A stretch of 64,000 bases of DNA from Halomonas sp. 328 (GCF_015645095.1 NZ_JADOTW010000021.1:22088-86087); one strand, 5' to 3'; positions 17,016 to 26,168 are shown, counted from the first letter of the stretch. Made by a program: numbers and translations. The notes: generated from the letters alone by a model not told the origin.

Positions 17016-17049
17016 AGGCATAAGACCTGATCTTCCAGCGAGTCCCGTT

Positions 17050-17649
17050 ATGTCCCCACCCACCTCCCTGAAGATATTGCTGGTCGACGACGAAGTGGTG
17101 CGCGCCGCCATGGTCGAGGAGGCCCTGACCCACGAGGGGCACCGGGTGATCTGCCGCCTGACCAGCCCCGCCAGCCTCAACGAGATGGTTGCTCGCCATG
17201 CCCCCGATGTGGTGATCATCGACATGGAGTCCCCGGATCGGGACACCCTGGACAGCATGGCGCTGCTCAACCGCGAGAACCCCCGCCCGGTGGTCTTCTT
17301 CGCCGACCAGCACGACCCGGAGACCCTCCAGGCCGCCCTCAAGGTCGGGGTCAGCGCCTATGTGGTGGACGGCCTGGTGCCCGGCCGGGTCAAGCCGATC
17401 ATCGAGGTGGCCATCGCCCGCTTCGACGCCTTCCAGTCGCTACGCCGCGAGCTGGACAAGACCCGCAACCAGCTCAGCGAGCGCAAGCGCATCGAGCGCG
17501 CCAAGGGACTGCTGATGAAGCATCAAAATACCGACGAGGAGCAGGCCTACCGCATGCTGCGCAAGCTGGCCATGGACCGTGGCCAGCGTCTCGCCCAGGT
17601 GGCCGACAACGTCATCGATATCCTCGAACGCCTGGAGAACGGCCTATGA
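17050..17649 (+). CDS. nasT: NasT, ANTAR-domain antiterminator
   Basis: A 199-residue RNA-binding response regulator. The receiver-like domain (residues 8-120) keeps an aspartate at position 58 (VVIIDMESPD) but in NasT proteins activity is set by release from NasS. The C-terminal ANTAR domain (about 130-195: ERKRIERAKGLLMKHQNTDEEQAYRMLRKLAMDRGQRLAQVA) binds paired hexaloop hairpins and prevents termination. Two fitting leaders occur next to it, before nasA and before the nirB unit. It overlaps nasS by 4 bp (ATGA). Confidence 0.93.
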   Translation: MSPPTSLKILLVDDEVVRAAMVEEALTHEGHRVICRLTSPASLNEMVARHAPDVVIIDMESPDRDTLDSMALLNRENPRPVVFFADQHDPETLQAALKVGVSAYVVDGLVPGRVKPIIEVAIARFDAFQSLRRELDKTRNQLSERKRIERAKGLLMKHQNTDEEQAYRMLRKLAMDRGQRLAQVADNVIDILERLENGL

Positions 17650-18731
17650 CCTTCCTACCGGATGCCGAACGTCCCGACCTGACCCTGGGCTTCGTGCCGC
17701 TGCTGGACTCTGCCCTGCTGGTGATCGCCCGGGAGGCGGGCTTCTTCGCCGACCAGGGCCTGGACGTGACCCTGGCCCGCCAGAACACCTGGTCGACCCT
17801 GCGCGACAAGGTGGCCGCCGGCCTGCTCGACGGCGCCCAGATGCTCGCCCCCCTGCCGCTGGCCATGAGCCTGGGGCTGGGCCGGGCCCCCTGCGAGACC
17901 CTGGCCCCGGTGACCCTGTCCCGCAACGGCAACGCCCTGGTGCTCTCCGAGCGCCTCGCCGAGGCCAGCCACGCCCACCTGGCGGTGGACCCGGCACGCA
18001 GCGCCCAGGCCCTGGCCGCGGCCCTGCCGACGCTGTCCCGCCCACCGCGGCTGGCCATGGTCTACCCCTACTCCTGCCAGCACTATCAGCTGCGCCACTG
18101 GCTCGACCTGGGCGGCCTCGACCCGGACCGCGACGTCGAGCTGGTAGTGCTGCCGCCGCCGCGCATGGTGGATGCCATGGAGGCCGGGGAGATCGACGGC
18201 TTCTGTGTCGGCGAGCCCTGGGGCAGCCTGGCCCAGCACCGGGGCGCGGGGCGCATCGTCGCCACCGGCGCCCAGCTGTGGCCGGAGGCCCCGGAGAAGG
18301 TGCTGGGAGTGACCCGCTCCTGGGCGCGCTGCTATCCGACCACCCTGGCCCGGCTGATCGCCGCCCTGCACCAGGCCAGCGACTGGCTGGCGGCGGATCC
18401 TGGCCATGCCCGGCGCACCCTGGAGTGGCTGGCCCTGCCCCCCTACCTGGATCGCTCGGTGGCCCACCTCTCGCGGCTGCCCCTCAACGAGACGCCGATT
18501 CGCCAGCGTTTGTGCGGCAGTGAGGTACTGCGCCCCGATCCCGAGAGCGCCGCCGGCTTCGCCGAGCACCTGGACCAGGCCCTGCGCCGGGAGGGGCGGC
18601 GCCTGGACCTGGCCAGCCTGCGCACCTGCCATGACCCCGTGCATTACGACGCGGCCCTGCACCAGGCCGGTGCAGAGGACGCCAAAGGTGGCGCGTCCCC
18701 GGATCCACAGCCGAATAGCAACCCTATGTAA
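17646..18731 (+). CDS. nasS: NasS, cytoplasmic nitrate/nitrite sensor
   Basis: A 361-residue protein of the NrtA/NasS substrate-binding family. It lacks a signal peptide, so unlike NrtA it stays in the cytoplasm. The family binds nitrate or nitrite and holds NasT inactive without ligand. The fold is clear from LTLGFVPLLDSALLVIAREAGFF and the later GFCVGEPWGSLAQ segment. The ATG overlaps the nasT stop, giving stoichiometric coupling. The nirB-unit leader follows directly. Confidence 0.92.
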   Translation: MTFLPDAERPDLTLGFVPLLDSALLVIAREAGFFADQGLDVTLARQNTWSTLRDKVAAGLLDGAQMLAPLPLAMSLGLGRAPCETLAPVTLSRNGNALVLSERLAEASHAHLAVDPARSAQALAAALPTLSRPPRLAMVYPYSCQHYQLRHWLDLGGLDPDRDVELVVLPPPRMVDAMEAGEIDGFCVGEPWGSLAQHRGAGRIVATGAQLWPEAPEKVLGVTRSWARCYPTTLARLIAALHQASDWLAADPGHARRTLEWLALPPYLDRSVAHLSRLPLNETPIRQRLCGSEVLRPDPESAAGFAEHLDQALRREGRRLDLASLRTCHDPVHYDAALHQAGAEDAKGGASPDPQPNSNPM

Positions 18732-18752
18732 TCACGTAAAAAATCGTCTTAC

Positions 18753-18770
18753 CCCGGCATCTTGGCCGGG
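18753..18770 (+). terminator. Small hairpin after nasS
   Basis: CCCGGC pairs with GCCGGG around a six-base loop ATCTTG and is followed by TTCTTG. It may slow or partly end transcription after nasS. The loop has A1 but not G4, so it is not counted as an ANTAR hairpin. Confidence 0.4.
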
Positions 18771-18793
18771 TTCTTGAAGGTTCTTGATCAGCA

Positions 18794-18878
18794 CGGGGCA
18801 TCAACGGCGATCGCCCCGACAGGATTCAGACAACGGCGTCTTCCCCTGGCCTACGGGCCCGGGGAAGACGCCGTTTTT
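18794..18878 (+). promoter_or_regulatory. nirB-unit leader: two AACGGC hexaloops plus intrinsic terminator
   Basis: P1 is CGGGGC-ATC-AACGGC-GAT-C-GCCCCG (18794-18818). P2 is AGAC-AACGGC-GTCT (18828-18841). The terminator stem AACGGCGTCTTCCCC (18832-18846) pairs perfectly with 18861-18875 and runs into five Ts (18874-18878). P2 and the terminator 5' arm share 18832-18841, so they exclude each other. Both loops have A1 and G4. This is the ANTAR antitermination layout, 30 bp before the first start codon. Confidence 0.9.
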
Positions 18879-18907
18879 GGTTTTCGCCACGACAGGAGAC
18901 GCTCCCC

Positions 18908-20191
18908 ATGCCTCAACTCACCCCGGACGAGCCCCTGGTGATCATCGGCAACGGCATGGCCGGCCACCGGCTGGTGGAGGCCCTGATCAAGCGGGCCGAT
19001 CGGCCGGCACGCATCATCGTGCTGGGCGAGGAGACCGCCCCGGCCTACAACCGCATCCTGCTCTCTCCCTGGCTGGCCGGCGAGATGGCCCGCGACGCCC
19101 TGACCCTGCGCGATACCAACTGGTACGCCGACCAGGGCATCGAGCTGATCCTCGGCGAGCGGGTGACCGGGATCGACCGCCAGGCCCGGCGCCTGACCAC
19201 CGACGCCGGACGCACCCTCGACTATGGCCGCCTGGTGCTGGCCACCGGCTCGCGGCCGGCCATGCCGGCGGTGCCCGGCATCGAGCTGGCGGGCGTGCAC
19301 GGCTTCCGCGACCTGGACGACGCCGAGGCGCTGATGGCCGCCGCCGATAGCGGTGCCGAGACCCTGGTGGTGGGCGGCGGCCTGCTGGGCCTGGAGGCCG
19401 CCGAGGGCATGCGCAAGCGCGGCGCCCGGGCCGGCGTGCTGCAACGCGCCGACCGGCTGATGAACCGCCAGCTCGACGCCACCGCCGCCGCCCTGCTGGA
19501 GGAAGAGCTTCGCGGCCGCGGCCTCGCGATCCATACCGGCGCGCGCCTGGCATGGCTGGAGGACGACGGCCGCGGCCGGGTGGCGGCGCTGCACCTGGAG
19601 GACGGGCGCCGGCTGCCCGCCGACTGCGTGGTGATCGCCGCCGGCATCACCCCCAATACCCAACTGGGCGAGGCTGCCGGCCTGGCCATGGGCCGCGCCA
19701 TCCGGGTCGATGACCACCTCACCAGCTCCGATCCGCATATCCATGCCCTCGGCGAATGCTGCGAGTTCGCCGGCCACACCTATGGCCTGGTGGAGCCGAT
19801 CTGGCGCCAGGTGGAGGTGCTGGCCGCGCGCCTGTGCGGCGAGCCGACGCCCGGCTACCGGGAGGCCGCGACCGCCACCAAGCTCAAGATCAGCGGCATC
19901 GCCCTCTACGCCTTCGGCCCCACCGAGGCCGACGACGACCACGAGGTGCTGGTCTACCAGGACCCCGACCAGGGCGACTACCGCCGCCTGCTGCTGCGCG
20001 ACGGCCGCCTGGAGGGCGCCGTGCTCTATGGCGATACCGCCATGGGCCCCTGGTACTTCGCCCAGGCCCAGGCCGGCCGCGATCTCGGCGCCTGCCGCCC
20101 TGCCCTGCTGCTGGGCGCGGCCGATGCCGACGCCCTGCTCGACGATCCCAATTCTGCCACTCAGCCCCGCCCCGTGAAGGAGGCCGCATAA
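18908..20191 (+). CDS. FAD/NAD(P)H reductase, probable NasA electron donor
   Basis: A 427-residue flavoprotein matching the N-terminal half of NirB: an FAD-binding motif at the start (VIIGNGMAGHRLVEAL), a central NAD(P)-binding VVGGGLLGLEAAEGMRKRG, and the rubredoxin-reductase-type fold throughout. It lacks the BFD and siroheme parts of NirB. Because NasA carries its own BFD domain and lies in the same cluster, this is most likely the reductase subunit passing NADH electrons to NasA (NasB/NasC role). It is the first gene after the antitermination leader and ends 1 bp before nirB. Confidence 0.85.
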   Translation: MPQLTPDEPLVIIGNGMAGHRLVEALIKRADRPARIIVLGEETAPAYNRILLSPWLAGEMARDALTLRDTNWYADQGIELILGERVTGIDRQARRLTTDAGRTLDYGRLVLATGSRPAMPAVPGIELAGVHGFRDLDDAEALMAAADSGAETLVVGGGLLGLEAAEGMRKRGARAGVLQRADRLMNRQLDATAAALLEEELRGRGLAIHTGARLAWLEDDGRGRVAALHLEDGRRLPADCVVIAAGITPNTQLGEAAGLAMGRAIRVDDHLTSSDPHIHALGECCEFAGHTYGLVEPIWRQVEVLAARLCGEPTPGYREAATATKLKISGIALYAFGPTEADDDHEVLVYQDPDQGDYRRLLLRDGRLEGAVLYGDTAMGPWYFAQAQAGRDLGACRPALLLGAADADALLDDPNSATQPRPVKEAA

Positions 20192-20192
20192 C

Positions 20193-22712
20193 ATGTCCAC
20201 GCAACAGCAGTTGATCATCATCGGTAACGGCATGGTCGGCCACCACCTGGTCGAGCAACTGGTCGAACGCGGCGCCACCGAGCGCTATGCCATCACCGTC
20301 TTCGGCGAGGAGCGCCATATCGCCTACGACCGGGTGCACCTCTCCGAGTACTTCGCCGACCGCGACGCCGAGTCCCTGGCCCTCTCCACCGCGGACTACT
20401 ACGCCGAGCACGGCATCGAACTGCGCCTTTCCGAGGCCGTCACCGCCATCGACCGCAACAAAGGCGAGGTGGTCACCCCCCTGGGCCGCTACCCCTACGA
20501 CCGCCTGGTGCTGGCCACCGGCTCCTACCCCTTCGTGCCGCCGATTCCCGGCAACGACCGGGAGGGCTGCCTGGTCTACCGCACCCTGGAGGACCTGGAC
20601 GCCATCCGCGCCGCCGCCGAGAACGCCACCACCGGCGTGGTGGTGGGCGGCGGCCTGCTGGGCCTGGAGGCGGCCAACGCCCTGCGCGGCCTGAATCTCG
20701 ACACCGCCGTGGTGGAGTTCGCCCCGCGGCTGATGCCCATGCAGGTGGACGCCGAGGGCGGCGAGCTCTTGCGCGAGAAGATCGAGGCGCTGGGCGTGCA
20801 GGTGCTCACCGAGCGCGCCACCCAGCGCATCGAGGACGGCGACACCGGCCGCCATCGCATGGTGTTCCAGGACGACAAGGTGCTGGAGGCCGACCTGATC
20901 GTCTTCTCCGCCGGCATCCGCCCCCGGGACGAGCTGGCCCGCGACAGCGCCCTGGAGATCGGCGAGCGCGGCGGCGTGGTGATCGACGACCGCTGCCTGA
21001 CCAGCGACCCAATGATCCTGGCGATCGGCGAGGTGGCGCTGTGGAACCAGAGCATCTTCGGCCTGGTGGCCCCCGGCTACCAGATGGCCCGGGTCACCGC
21101 CGACACCCTGATGGCCGATACCCTGGGCCGTGACCCCGAGACCTTCCGCGGCGCCGACATGAGCACCAAGCTCAAGCTGCTCGGCGTCGACGTGGGCTCC
21201 ATCGGCGACGCCCACGGCACCCAGCACCCCGGCGCGCGGATGTTCCGCTACCTGGACCAGATCAAGCAGGAGTACCGCAAGCTGGTGGTCTCCGGCGACG
21301 GCAAGAAACTGCTCGGCGCCATGCTGGTCGGCGACAACAGCTACTACGAATCGCTGATGCAGTACTATGCCAACGGCCTGGCGCTGCCCGAGGATCCCGC
21401 CGCGCTGATCCTGCCCTCCAGCGACGGCGCCCCGGCGCTGGGCCCCGACGCCCTGCCCGACGGCGCCATGATCTGCTCCTGCCACAACGTCACCAAGGGC
21501 GATATCTGCACGACCATCGACGCCGGTGCCGCGGACCTCGCCACGGTCAAGGGCGACACCAAGGCGAGCACCGGCTGCGGCGGCTGTGCGGCCCTGCTCA
21601 AGAGCGTGGTCGACCATGAACTGGAGAGCCGCGGCGTCGAGGTGGACCGCTCCCTCTGCGAGCACTTCGCCTACACCCGCCAGGAGCTCTTCGACATCGT
21701 CCGCGTCGAGGGCATCAAGACCTTCAGCGAGCTGATGGAAAAGCATGGCGCTTCACACACCCATCGCCTGGGCTGCGATATCTGCAAGCCGGCGGTGGCC
21801 TCGATCCTGGCGTCCTGCTTCAACGAGCCGATCACCGATGCGGCGCATATCCCGCTGCAGGACACCAACGACACCTTCATGGCCAACATGCAGAAGAACG
21901 GCACCTACTCGGTGGTGCCGCGCATCGCCGGCGGGGAGATCACCCCGGACAAGCTGGTGGTGCTGGGCCAGGTGGCGCAGAAGTACGACCTCTACACCAA
22001 GATCACCGGCGGCCAGCGTATCGACCTCTTCGGCGCCCGCCAGGAGGACCTGCCGGCGATCTGGGGCGAGCTGATCGAGGCGGGCTTCGAGACCGGTCAC
22101 GCCTACGGCAAGTCGCTGCGCACCGTGAAGTCCTGCGTCGGCAGCACCTGGTGTCGCTACGGCGTCCAGGACAGCGTGGGCATGGCGATCAAGCTCGAGC
22201 ATCGCTACAAGGGCCTGCGCTCGCCGCACAAGATCAAGTTCGCCGTCTCCGGCTGCACCCGCGAGTGCGCCGAGGCCCAGAGCAAGGACATCGGCGTGAT
22301 CGCCACCGAGAACGGCTGGAACCTCTATGTCTGCGGCAACGGCGGCATGCGCCCCCGCCACGCCGAGCTGTTCGCCACCGACCTCGACGACGAGCAGTTG
22401 GTCAAGACCATCGATCGCGTGCTGATGTTCTACGTGCGCACCGCCGACCGCCTGCAGCGCACCTCGGTATGGCGCGAGAACCTGGAAGGTGGCCTGGAGT
22501 ACCTGCAGCAGGTGGTCCTGGAGGACAGCCTCGGCATCAATGATGAGCTGGAGCGCCAGATGCAGGCGGTGGTGGACAGCTACGAGTGCGAGTGGGCGGG
22601 CGCCATCAAGGACCCGGAGAAGCTCAAGCGCTTCCGCAGCTTCGTCAACGACAGCCGCCCCGACCCGGACATCATCATGACCAGCGAGCGCGGCCAGCTG
22701 CGCCCTGCGTGA
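20193..22712 (+). CDS. nirB: Assimilatory nitrite reductase, large subunit
   Basis: An 839-residue NADH-dependent siroheme enzyme reducing nitrite to ammonium in the cytoplasm. Order of domains: FAD/NAD-binding (to about 400), BFD-like 2Fe-2S (CSCHNV ... GCGGC, about 428-465), then the nitrite/sulfite reductase core with the 4Fe-4S/siroheme cysteines in CVGSTWC (about 648-654) and SGCTRECAEA (about 687-691). Full length for the family. It follows the FAD reductase by 1 bp and would share the NasT-controlled leader. Confidence 0.96.
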   Translation: MSTQQQLIIIGNGMVGHHLVEQLVERGATERYAITVFGEERHIAYDRVHLSEYFADRDAESLALSTADYYAEHGIELRLSEAVTAIDRNKGEVVTPLGRYPYDRLVLATGSYPFVPPIPGNDREGCLVYRTLEDLDAIRAAAENATTGVVVGGGLLGLEAANALRGLNLDTAVVEFAPRLMPMQVDAEGGELLREKIEALGVQVLTERATQRIEDGDTGRHRMVFQDDKVLEADLIVFSAGIRPRDELARDSALEIGERGGVVIDDRCLTSDPMILAIGEVALWNQSIFGLVAPGYQMARVTADTLMADTLGRDPETFRGADMSTKLKLLGVDVGSIGDAHGTQHPGARMFRYLDQIKQEYRKLVVSGDGKKLLGAMLVGDNSYYESLMQYYANGLALPEDPAALILPSSDGAPALGPDALPDGAMICSCHNVTKGDICTTIDAGAADLATVKGDTKASTGCGGCAALLKSVVDHELESRGVEVDRSLCEHFAYTRQELFDIVRVEGIKTFSELMEKHGASHTHRLGCDICKPAVASILASCFNEPITDAAHIPLQDTNDTFMANMQKNGTYSVVPRIAGGEITPDKLVVLGQVAQKYDLYTKITGGQRIDLFGARQEDLPAIWGELIEAGFETGHAYGKSLRTVKSCVGSTWCRYGVQDSVGMAIKLEHRYKGLRSPHKIKFAVSGCTRECAEAQSKDIGVIATENGWNLYVCGNGGMRPRHAELFATDLDDEQLVKTIDRVLMFYVRTADRLQRTSVWRENLEGGLEYLQQVVLEDSLGINDELERQMQAVVDSYECEWAGAIKDPEKLKRFRSFVNDSRPDPDIIMTSERGQLRPA

Positions 22713-22830
22713 TGAAACGCCGCCAGGGGTCAGACCCCGGCGGCGCCAGCACCGCTAGCACGATGCCCGACAACCGGCTGCGACTCGAGCGGGGTCTGAC
22801 CCCACCGGGCCGCACCAATGGAGACTCCCC
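22713..22830. repeat. Inverted repeat between nirB and nirD
   Basis: GGGGTCAGACCCC (22726-22738) and GGGGTCTGACCCC (22791-22803) are perfect 13-bp complements, and each is nearly self-complementary. The RNA could fold as one long hairpin between the two subunit genes. A similar sequence occurs at 29133-29211. No promoter is evident. Confidence 0.7.
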
Positions 22831-23214
22831 ATGACCACCGCTACCGCCCTTAAGCACGAGACCGAGATGACCTGGCAACCTCTCTGTGACCGCGCCGACC
22901 TGGTGCCCTTCTCCGGCGTCGCCGCCTGGATCGAGACCGCCGAGGGCCCAGCCCAGGTGGCCCTCTTCTACCTTCCCGCCACCCCCGACCGAGAGCAGGA
23001 ACTCTTCGCCATCGATCACCACGACCCCATCGCCAAGGCCAATGTGATCGCCCGGGGCATCGTCGGCGATCTCAAGGGGCATCTGGTGGTGGCCTCGCCG
23101 ATCTACAAGGAGCACTACCGTCTCACCGACGGCCAGTGCCTGGAGCACGACGATATCCGCCTGCGCACCTGGGCGGTGCGCCTGGACGGCGAGCGGGTGC
23201 TGATCCAGGCCTGA
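22831..23214 (+). CDS. nirD: Nitrite reductase, small subunit
   Basis: A 127-residue Rieske-fold subunit of NADH nitrite reductase. The fold is there (ELFAIDHHDPI ... VVASPIYKEHYRL) but the cysteine/histidine pairs of true Rieske proteins are missing, as normal for NirD. The ATG at 22831 has GGAG eight bases upstream. It is separated from nirB by 118 bp holding an inverted repeat, which could lower its expression relative to nirB. It ends 14 bp from the convergent lrgB gene. Confidence 0.93.
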   Translation: MTTATALKHETEMTWQPLCDRADLVPFSGVAAWIETAEGPAQVALFYLPATPDREQELFAIDHHDPIAKANVIARGIVGDLKGHLVVASPIYKEHYRLTDGQCLEHDDIRLRTWAVRLDGERVLIQA

Positions 23215-23228
23215 AAGAGGCCCGTCGC

Positions 23229-23936
23229 TCAGAAGCCGGTAAGCCGCCAGGCCAGCGGCAGGAAGAGCGCGGTGAAGACCCCGGTCAGGCTCATGCCCAG
23301 GGAGGCGAAGGCGCCGGCCGTGGGGCCGAGCTCGAAGGCGCGGACGGTGCCGATGGCGTGGCCGTTCACGCCCAGGGTGAAGCCGATCAGCCGCGGGTCG
23401 CGGATATCGAGCAGGCGCGCCAGCCAGGTCACGCAGAGGGTCGACACGACCCCGGTGATCAGCAGGCCGCCCAGCATCAACGACAGCGAGCCGCCGATCT
23501 GCTCCTGGATGCCGATGGCCAGGGGCGCGGTCACCGACTTCGGTGCCAGGGAGGCCAGCACCGCGGGCGGCGCACCCAGCAGCCAGGCGATCGCCACCGC
23601 ATAGCAGGCCGCCAGGGCGGCGGCGAGTGGCAGGCAGCCGAGGATCGGCTTCCACAGGGCGAGGATATGCCGACGCTGCTGATAGAGCGGCACCGCCAGG
23701 GCCACGGTGACCGGGCCCAGCAGCAGGGTCAGCCAGGCGACATCGTGCCGGTAATCGGCATAGGGGATGCCCAGCAGCCAGAGGCCCGCCGCGGTCAGCA
23801 GCGCCCCGATCAACACCGCCGGACACCAGTTCGGCCGGCCGAGCCGCTCGAACAGGCGCACCCCGCCGAGATAGGCGGCCAGGGTCAGGGCGATGGCCAG
23901 GATCGGGCCGTCCAGGACGGCGTGCCAATGGCTCAT
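23229..23936 (-). CDS. lrgB: LrgB-family membrane protein
   Basis: A 235-residue inner-membrane protein with about seven hydrophobic segments and the LrgB/CidB hallmarks LAPKSVTAPLAIGI and GVNGHAIGTVRAFE. LrgA/LrgB pairs are described as holin/antiholin-like regulators of murein hydrolase activity and, in several bacteria, as pyruvate or glycolate transporters. It follows lrgA by 55 bp on the minus strand and likely forms an operon with it. Confidence 0.9.
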   Translation of the reverse strand: MSHWHAVLDGPILAIALTLAAYLGGVRLFERLGRPNWCPAVLIGALLTAAGLWLLGIPYADYRHDVAWLTLLLGPVTVALAVPLYQQRRHILALWKPILGCLPLAAALAACYAVAIAWLLGAPPAVLASLAPKSVTAPLAIGIQEQIGGSLSLMLGGLLITGVVSTLCVTWLARLLDIRDPRLIGFTLGVNGHAIGTVRAFELGPTAGAFASLGMSLTGVFTALFLPLAWRLTGF

Positions 23937-23991
23937 GATTGCGGCTCCTCGCTATCGAGGCTCGCATCGTCCCTTGGCATCGGATAAGCGC

Positions 23992-24372
23992 TCATGGCCG
24001 CGACTCCTTACTATCATCCAGGCTCGCGGCGTCCCCGGGCATCAGGCGCCGCATCAGCCAGAAGGTGGTCAGCACGCTGAGCAGGGTCCCCAGGACCAGG
24101 GCCACCATCACCGCCGTCCAGTGGCCGGCGAACTCGTCGATCACGAAGAAGACCCCCACCACCCCGGGCATGATCAGCATCGCAAGCAGCGGTATCAGCG
24201 CCTGGCTCGCCGCGGCCACGCCCTCGTTCAGCCGCCGCGTTACCAGCAGCCAGGCCAGCAGCAACAGCAGCCCGGCCATGGCAGGGGAGACCGGCAGCGC
24301 CAGCCACTCGACGGCCAGTTGCCCCAGCAGTTGGAAACCGAGCAGCCACAGGAAGCCACGCAATAGTGTCAT
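23992..24372 (-). CDS. lrgA: LrgA/CidA-family membrane protein
   Basis: A 126-residue protein with four membrane helices and the family segment SPAMAGLLLLLAWLLV ... LIPLLAMLIMPGVVGVF. It is the holin-like partner of LrgB. The start at 24372 (MTLLRGF) has GGAG upstream; an in-frame upstream extension is not supported. No LytSR regulator is present nearby. Confidence 0.88.
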   Translation of the reverse strand: MTLLRGFLWLLGFQLLGQLAVEWLALPVSPAMAGLLLLLAWLLVTRRLNEGVAAASQALIPLLAMLIMPGVVGVFFVIDEFAGHWTAVMVALVLGTLLSVLTTFWLMRRLMPGDAASLDDSKESRP

Positions 24373-24732
24373 GCCATCTCCAGGAAGCGACGATCCAGGG
24401 AAGGCTCGCCATGGGAAGCGGCGGCACGCCTTCATAAGAATCGCCTTAATGTTATCACGCTATCGTTCTCGCGGGACTCCCCGCCGGCTCCGCCCGGGAG
24501 CCGGCACTTCCCGGGCACATCGACAGACGCTAAAAAACGTTGAACCAGGACGCTGGCGATCGCGAAATCGTCGGCGCATTCTAGGGTCAAAGGGAGTATC
24601 CCCGGCCATAGAGGAGGCAGGTCATACCAGGGAAGCGGCATTGGCGCGGTGCCCTTATGACAGGCTGTCATATGACCGTAAGGTGTCACTGCCAATGTCG
24701 ATCATGCCGTCAACCAAGGAGCGCTTCCAACG
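24373..24732. promoter_or_regulatory. Intergenic region between lrgA and the PhoH gene
   Basis: 360 bp without a gene. It holds a GC hairpin (GCCGGCTCC/GGGAGCCGGC, about 24482-24504) and a 15-bp palindrome ATGACAGGCTGTCAT (24658-24672) 60 bp before the PhoH-family start, which could be an operator. Confidence 0.4.
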
Positions 24733-26148
24733 ATGGTGCGAATCGACAAGAAGCCCACTCGGCTCTACGTGCTGGATACCAATGTCCTGCTGCATGACCC
24801 CACGGCCATCTACCAGTTCGAGGAACATGACGTCGCCATTCCCATGACGGTCCTCGAGGAGCTCGACAAGCACAAGAACGGCATTCGTGAAATTGCCCGG
24901 ACCGCCCGCCAGGTCAGCCGTACCCTCTCGGAGCTGACCAACCAGGTCGACTTCGACGAGATCCCCCACGGCATTCCCATTCCCCGGGCCAACGATGCCC
25001 CCAGCGGTCGCCTGCGTTTTCTCTGTTACCGGGACCTGGCCCCCCTGGATCACCTGGAAGAGAGCCCCGACAACCAGATCCTCGCCGAGACCTGCCGGCT
25101 ACGCGACGAGTACCCGGATGCCTCGGTGATCCTGATCACCAAGGACATCAACCTCAGGGTCAAGGCGGCCGCCCTCAAGGTGCCGGTGGAGGACTACCTC
25201 ACCGACCGCGCCTTCGACGACAGCGACGCCATGACCGAGGGCGCCCAGATCGTCGCCGACGCCGGTCATGACGGCACGGCCCTCTGGGAATCGCTGGCCG
25301 TCGAGGTGGAGGTGGAGCGCGCCGACCACCACACCTTCTATGCCCTGCGCGGCGAGCTGCCCGACGACTGGCACGTGGGCATGCTGGTCTCCGACGACGA
25401 GAACGGCGCTCATTTCGAGGCCATCGTCCGCGAGCTGGAGCCGGGCCGGGCGCGCCTGCAGCTGCTCACCAACTACCGCCACAAGGCCAGCGTCTGGGGG
25501 GTGCATGCCCACGACAGCCGCCAGAACTTCGCCCTCAACCTGCTGATGGACCCCGAGGTGGACCTGGTGACCATCGCCGGCGGCGCCGGTACCGGCAAGA
25601 CCTACATGACCCTGGCGGCGGCCTTCCAGCAGACCCTGGACGGCAAGCAGTTCGAGCGCATCGTCTTCACCCGGGCGCCGATCTCCATGAGCGAGGACAT
25701 CGGCTTCCTGCCGGGCACCGAGGAGGAGAAGATGTCGCCCTGGATGGGCGCCTTCCACGACAACATGGACAACCTGCTGCGCGACGAGAAGGATGGCTCC
25801 AGCAGCTGGAGCGAGGACGCCACTCGCTCGCTGATCGGCTCCCGGGTGCAGATCCGCTCGCCGGGTTTCATGCGCGGCCGGACCCTCAACGACACCTTCC
25901 TGATCATCGACGAGGCGCAGAACTTCACGCCCAAGCAGCTCAAGTCGCTGGTTACCCGGGCCGGGCGCAACACCAAGATCGTCTGCCTGGGCAACGTGGG
26001 GCAGATCGATACCCCCTACCTCACCCCCAACACCTGCGGCATGGCAGCGCTGGTGCAGCGCTTCCGCCACTGGCCACATGCCGGCCATATCACCTTACGC
26101 AGCATCGAGCGCTCGCGGCTGGCCCTGGCCGCCGAAGAGCTGCTCTAA
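24733..26148 (+). CDS. PIN-PhoH family ATPase/RNase
   Basis: A 471-residue fusion: an N-terminal PIN nuclease domain (residues 10-140, first acidic residue Asp15 in VLDTNVLLHDP) and a C-terminal PhoH helicase-like ATPase with Walker A GGAGTGKTY (about 281-289) and Walker B FLIIDEAQNF. Proteins of this layout (PhoH2, YlaK) unwind and cut RNA in vitro. AAGGAG lies 11 bases before the ATG. It stands as a single gene with its own terminator. Confidence 0.93.
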   Translation: MVRIDKKPTRLYVLDTNVLLHDPTAIYQFEEHDVAIPMTVLEELDKHKNGIREIARTARQVSRTLSELTNQVDFDEIPHGIPIPRANDAPSGRLRFLCYRDLAPLDHLEESPDNQILAETCRLRDEYPDASVILITKDINLRVKAAALKVPVEDYLTDRAFDDSDAMTEGAQIVADAGHDGTALWESLAVEVEVERADHHTFYALRGELPDDWHVGMLVSDDENGAHFEAIVRELEPGRARLQLLTNYRHKASVWGVHAHDSRQNFALNLLMDPEVDLVTIAGGAGTGKTYMTLAAAFQQTLDGKQFERIVFTRAPISMSEDIGFLPGTEEEKMSPWMGAFHDNMDNLLRDEKDGSSSWSEDATRSLIGSRVQIRSPGFMRGRTLNDTFLIIDEAQNFTPKQLKSLVTRAGRNTKIVCLGNVGQIDTPYLTPNTCGMAALVQRFRHWPHAGHITLRSIERSRLALAAEELL

Positions 26149-26168
26149 CCCCCATCACAACCCACCCG

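Noticed and set aside
18753..18770. Hairpin CCCGGC/GCCGGG with six-base loop ATCTTG as ANTAR hairpin P1
   Set aside because: The loop has A1 but not G4, and a better hairpin with the loop AACGGC lies immediately downstream.
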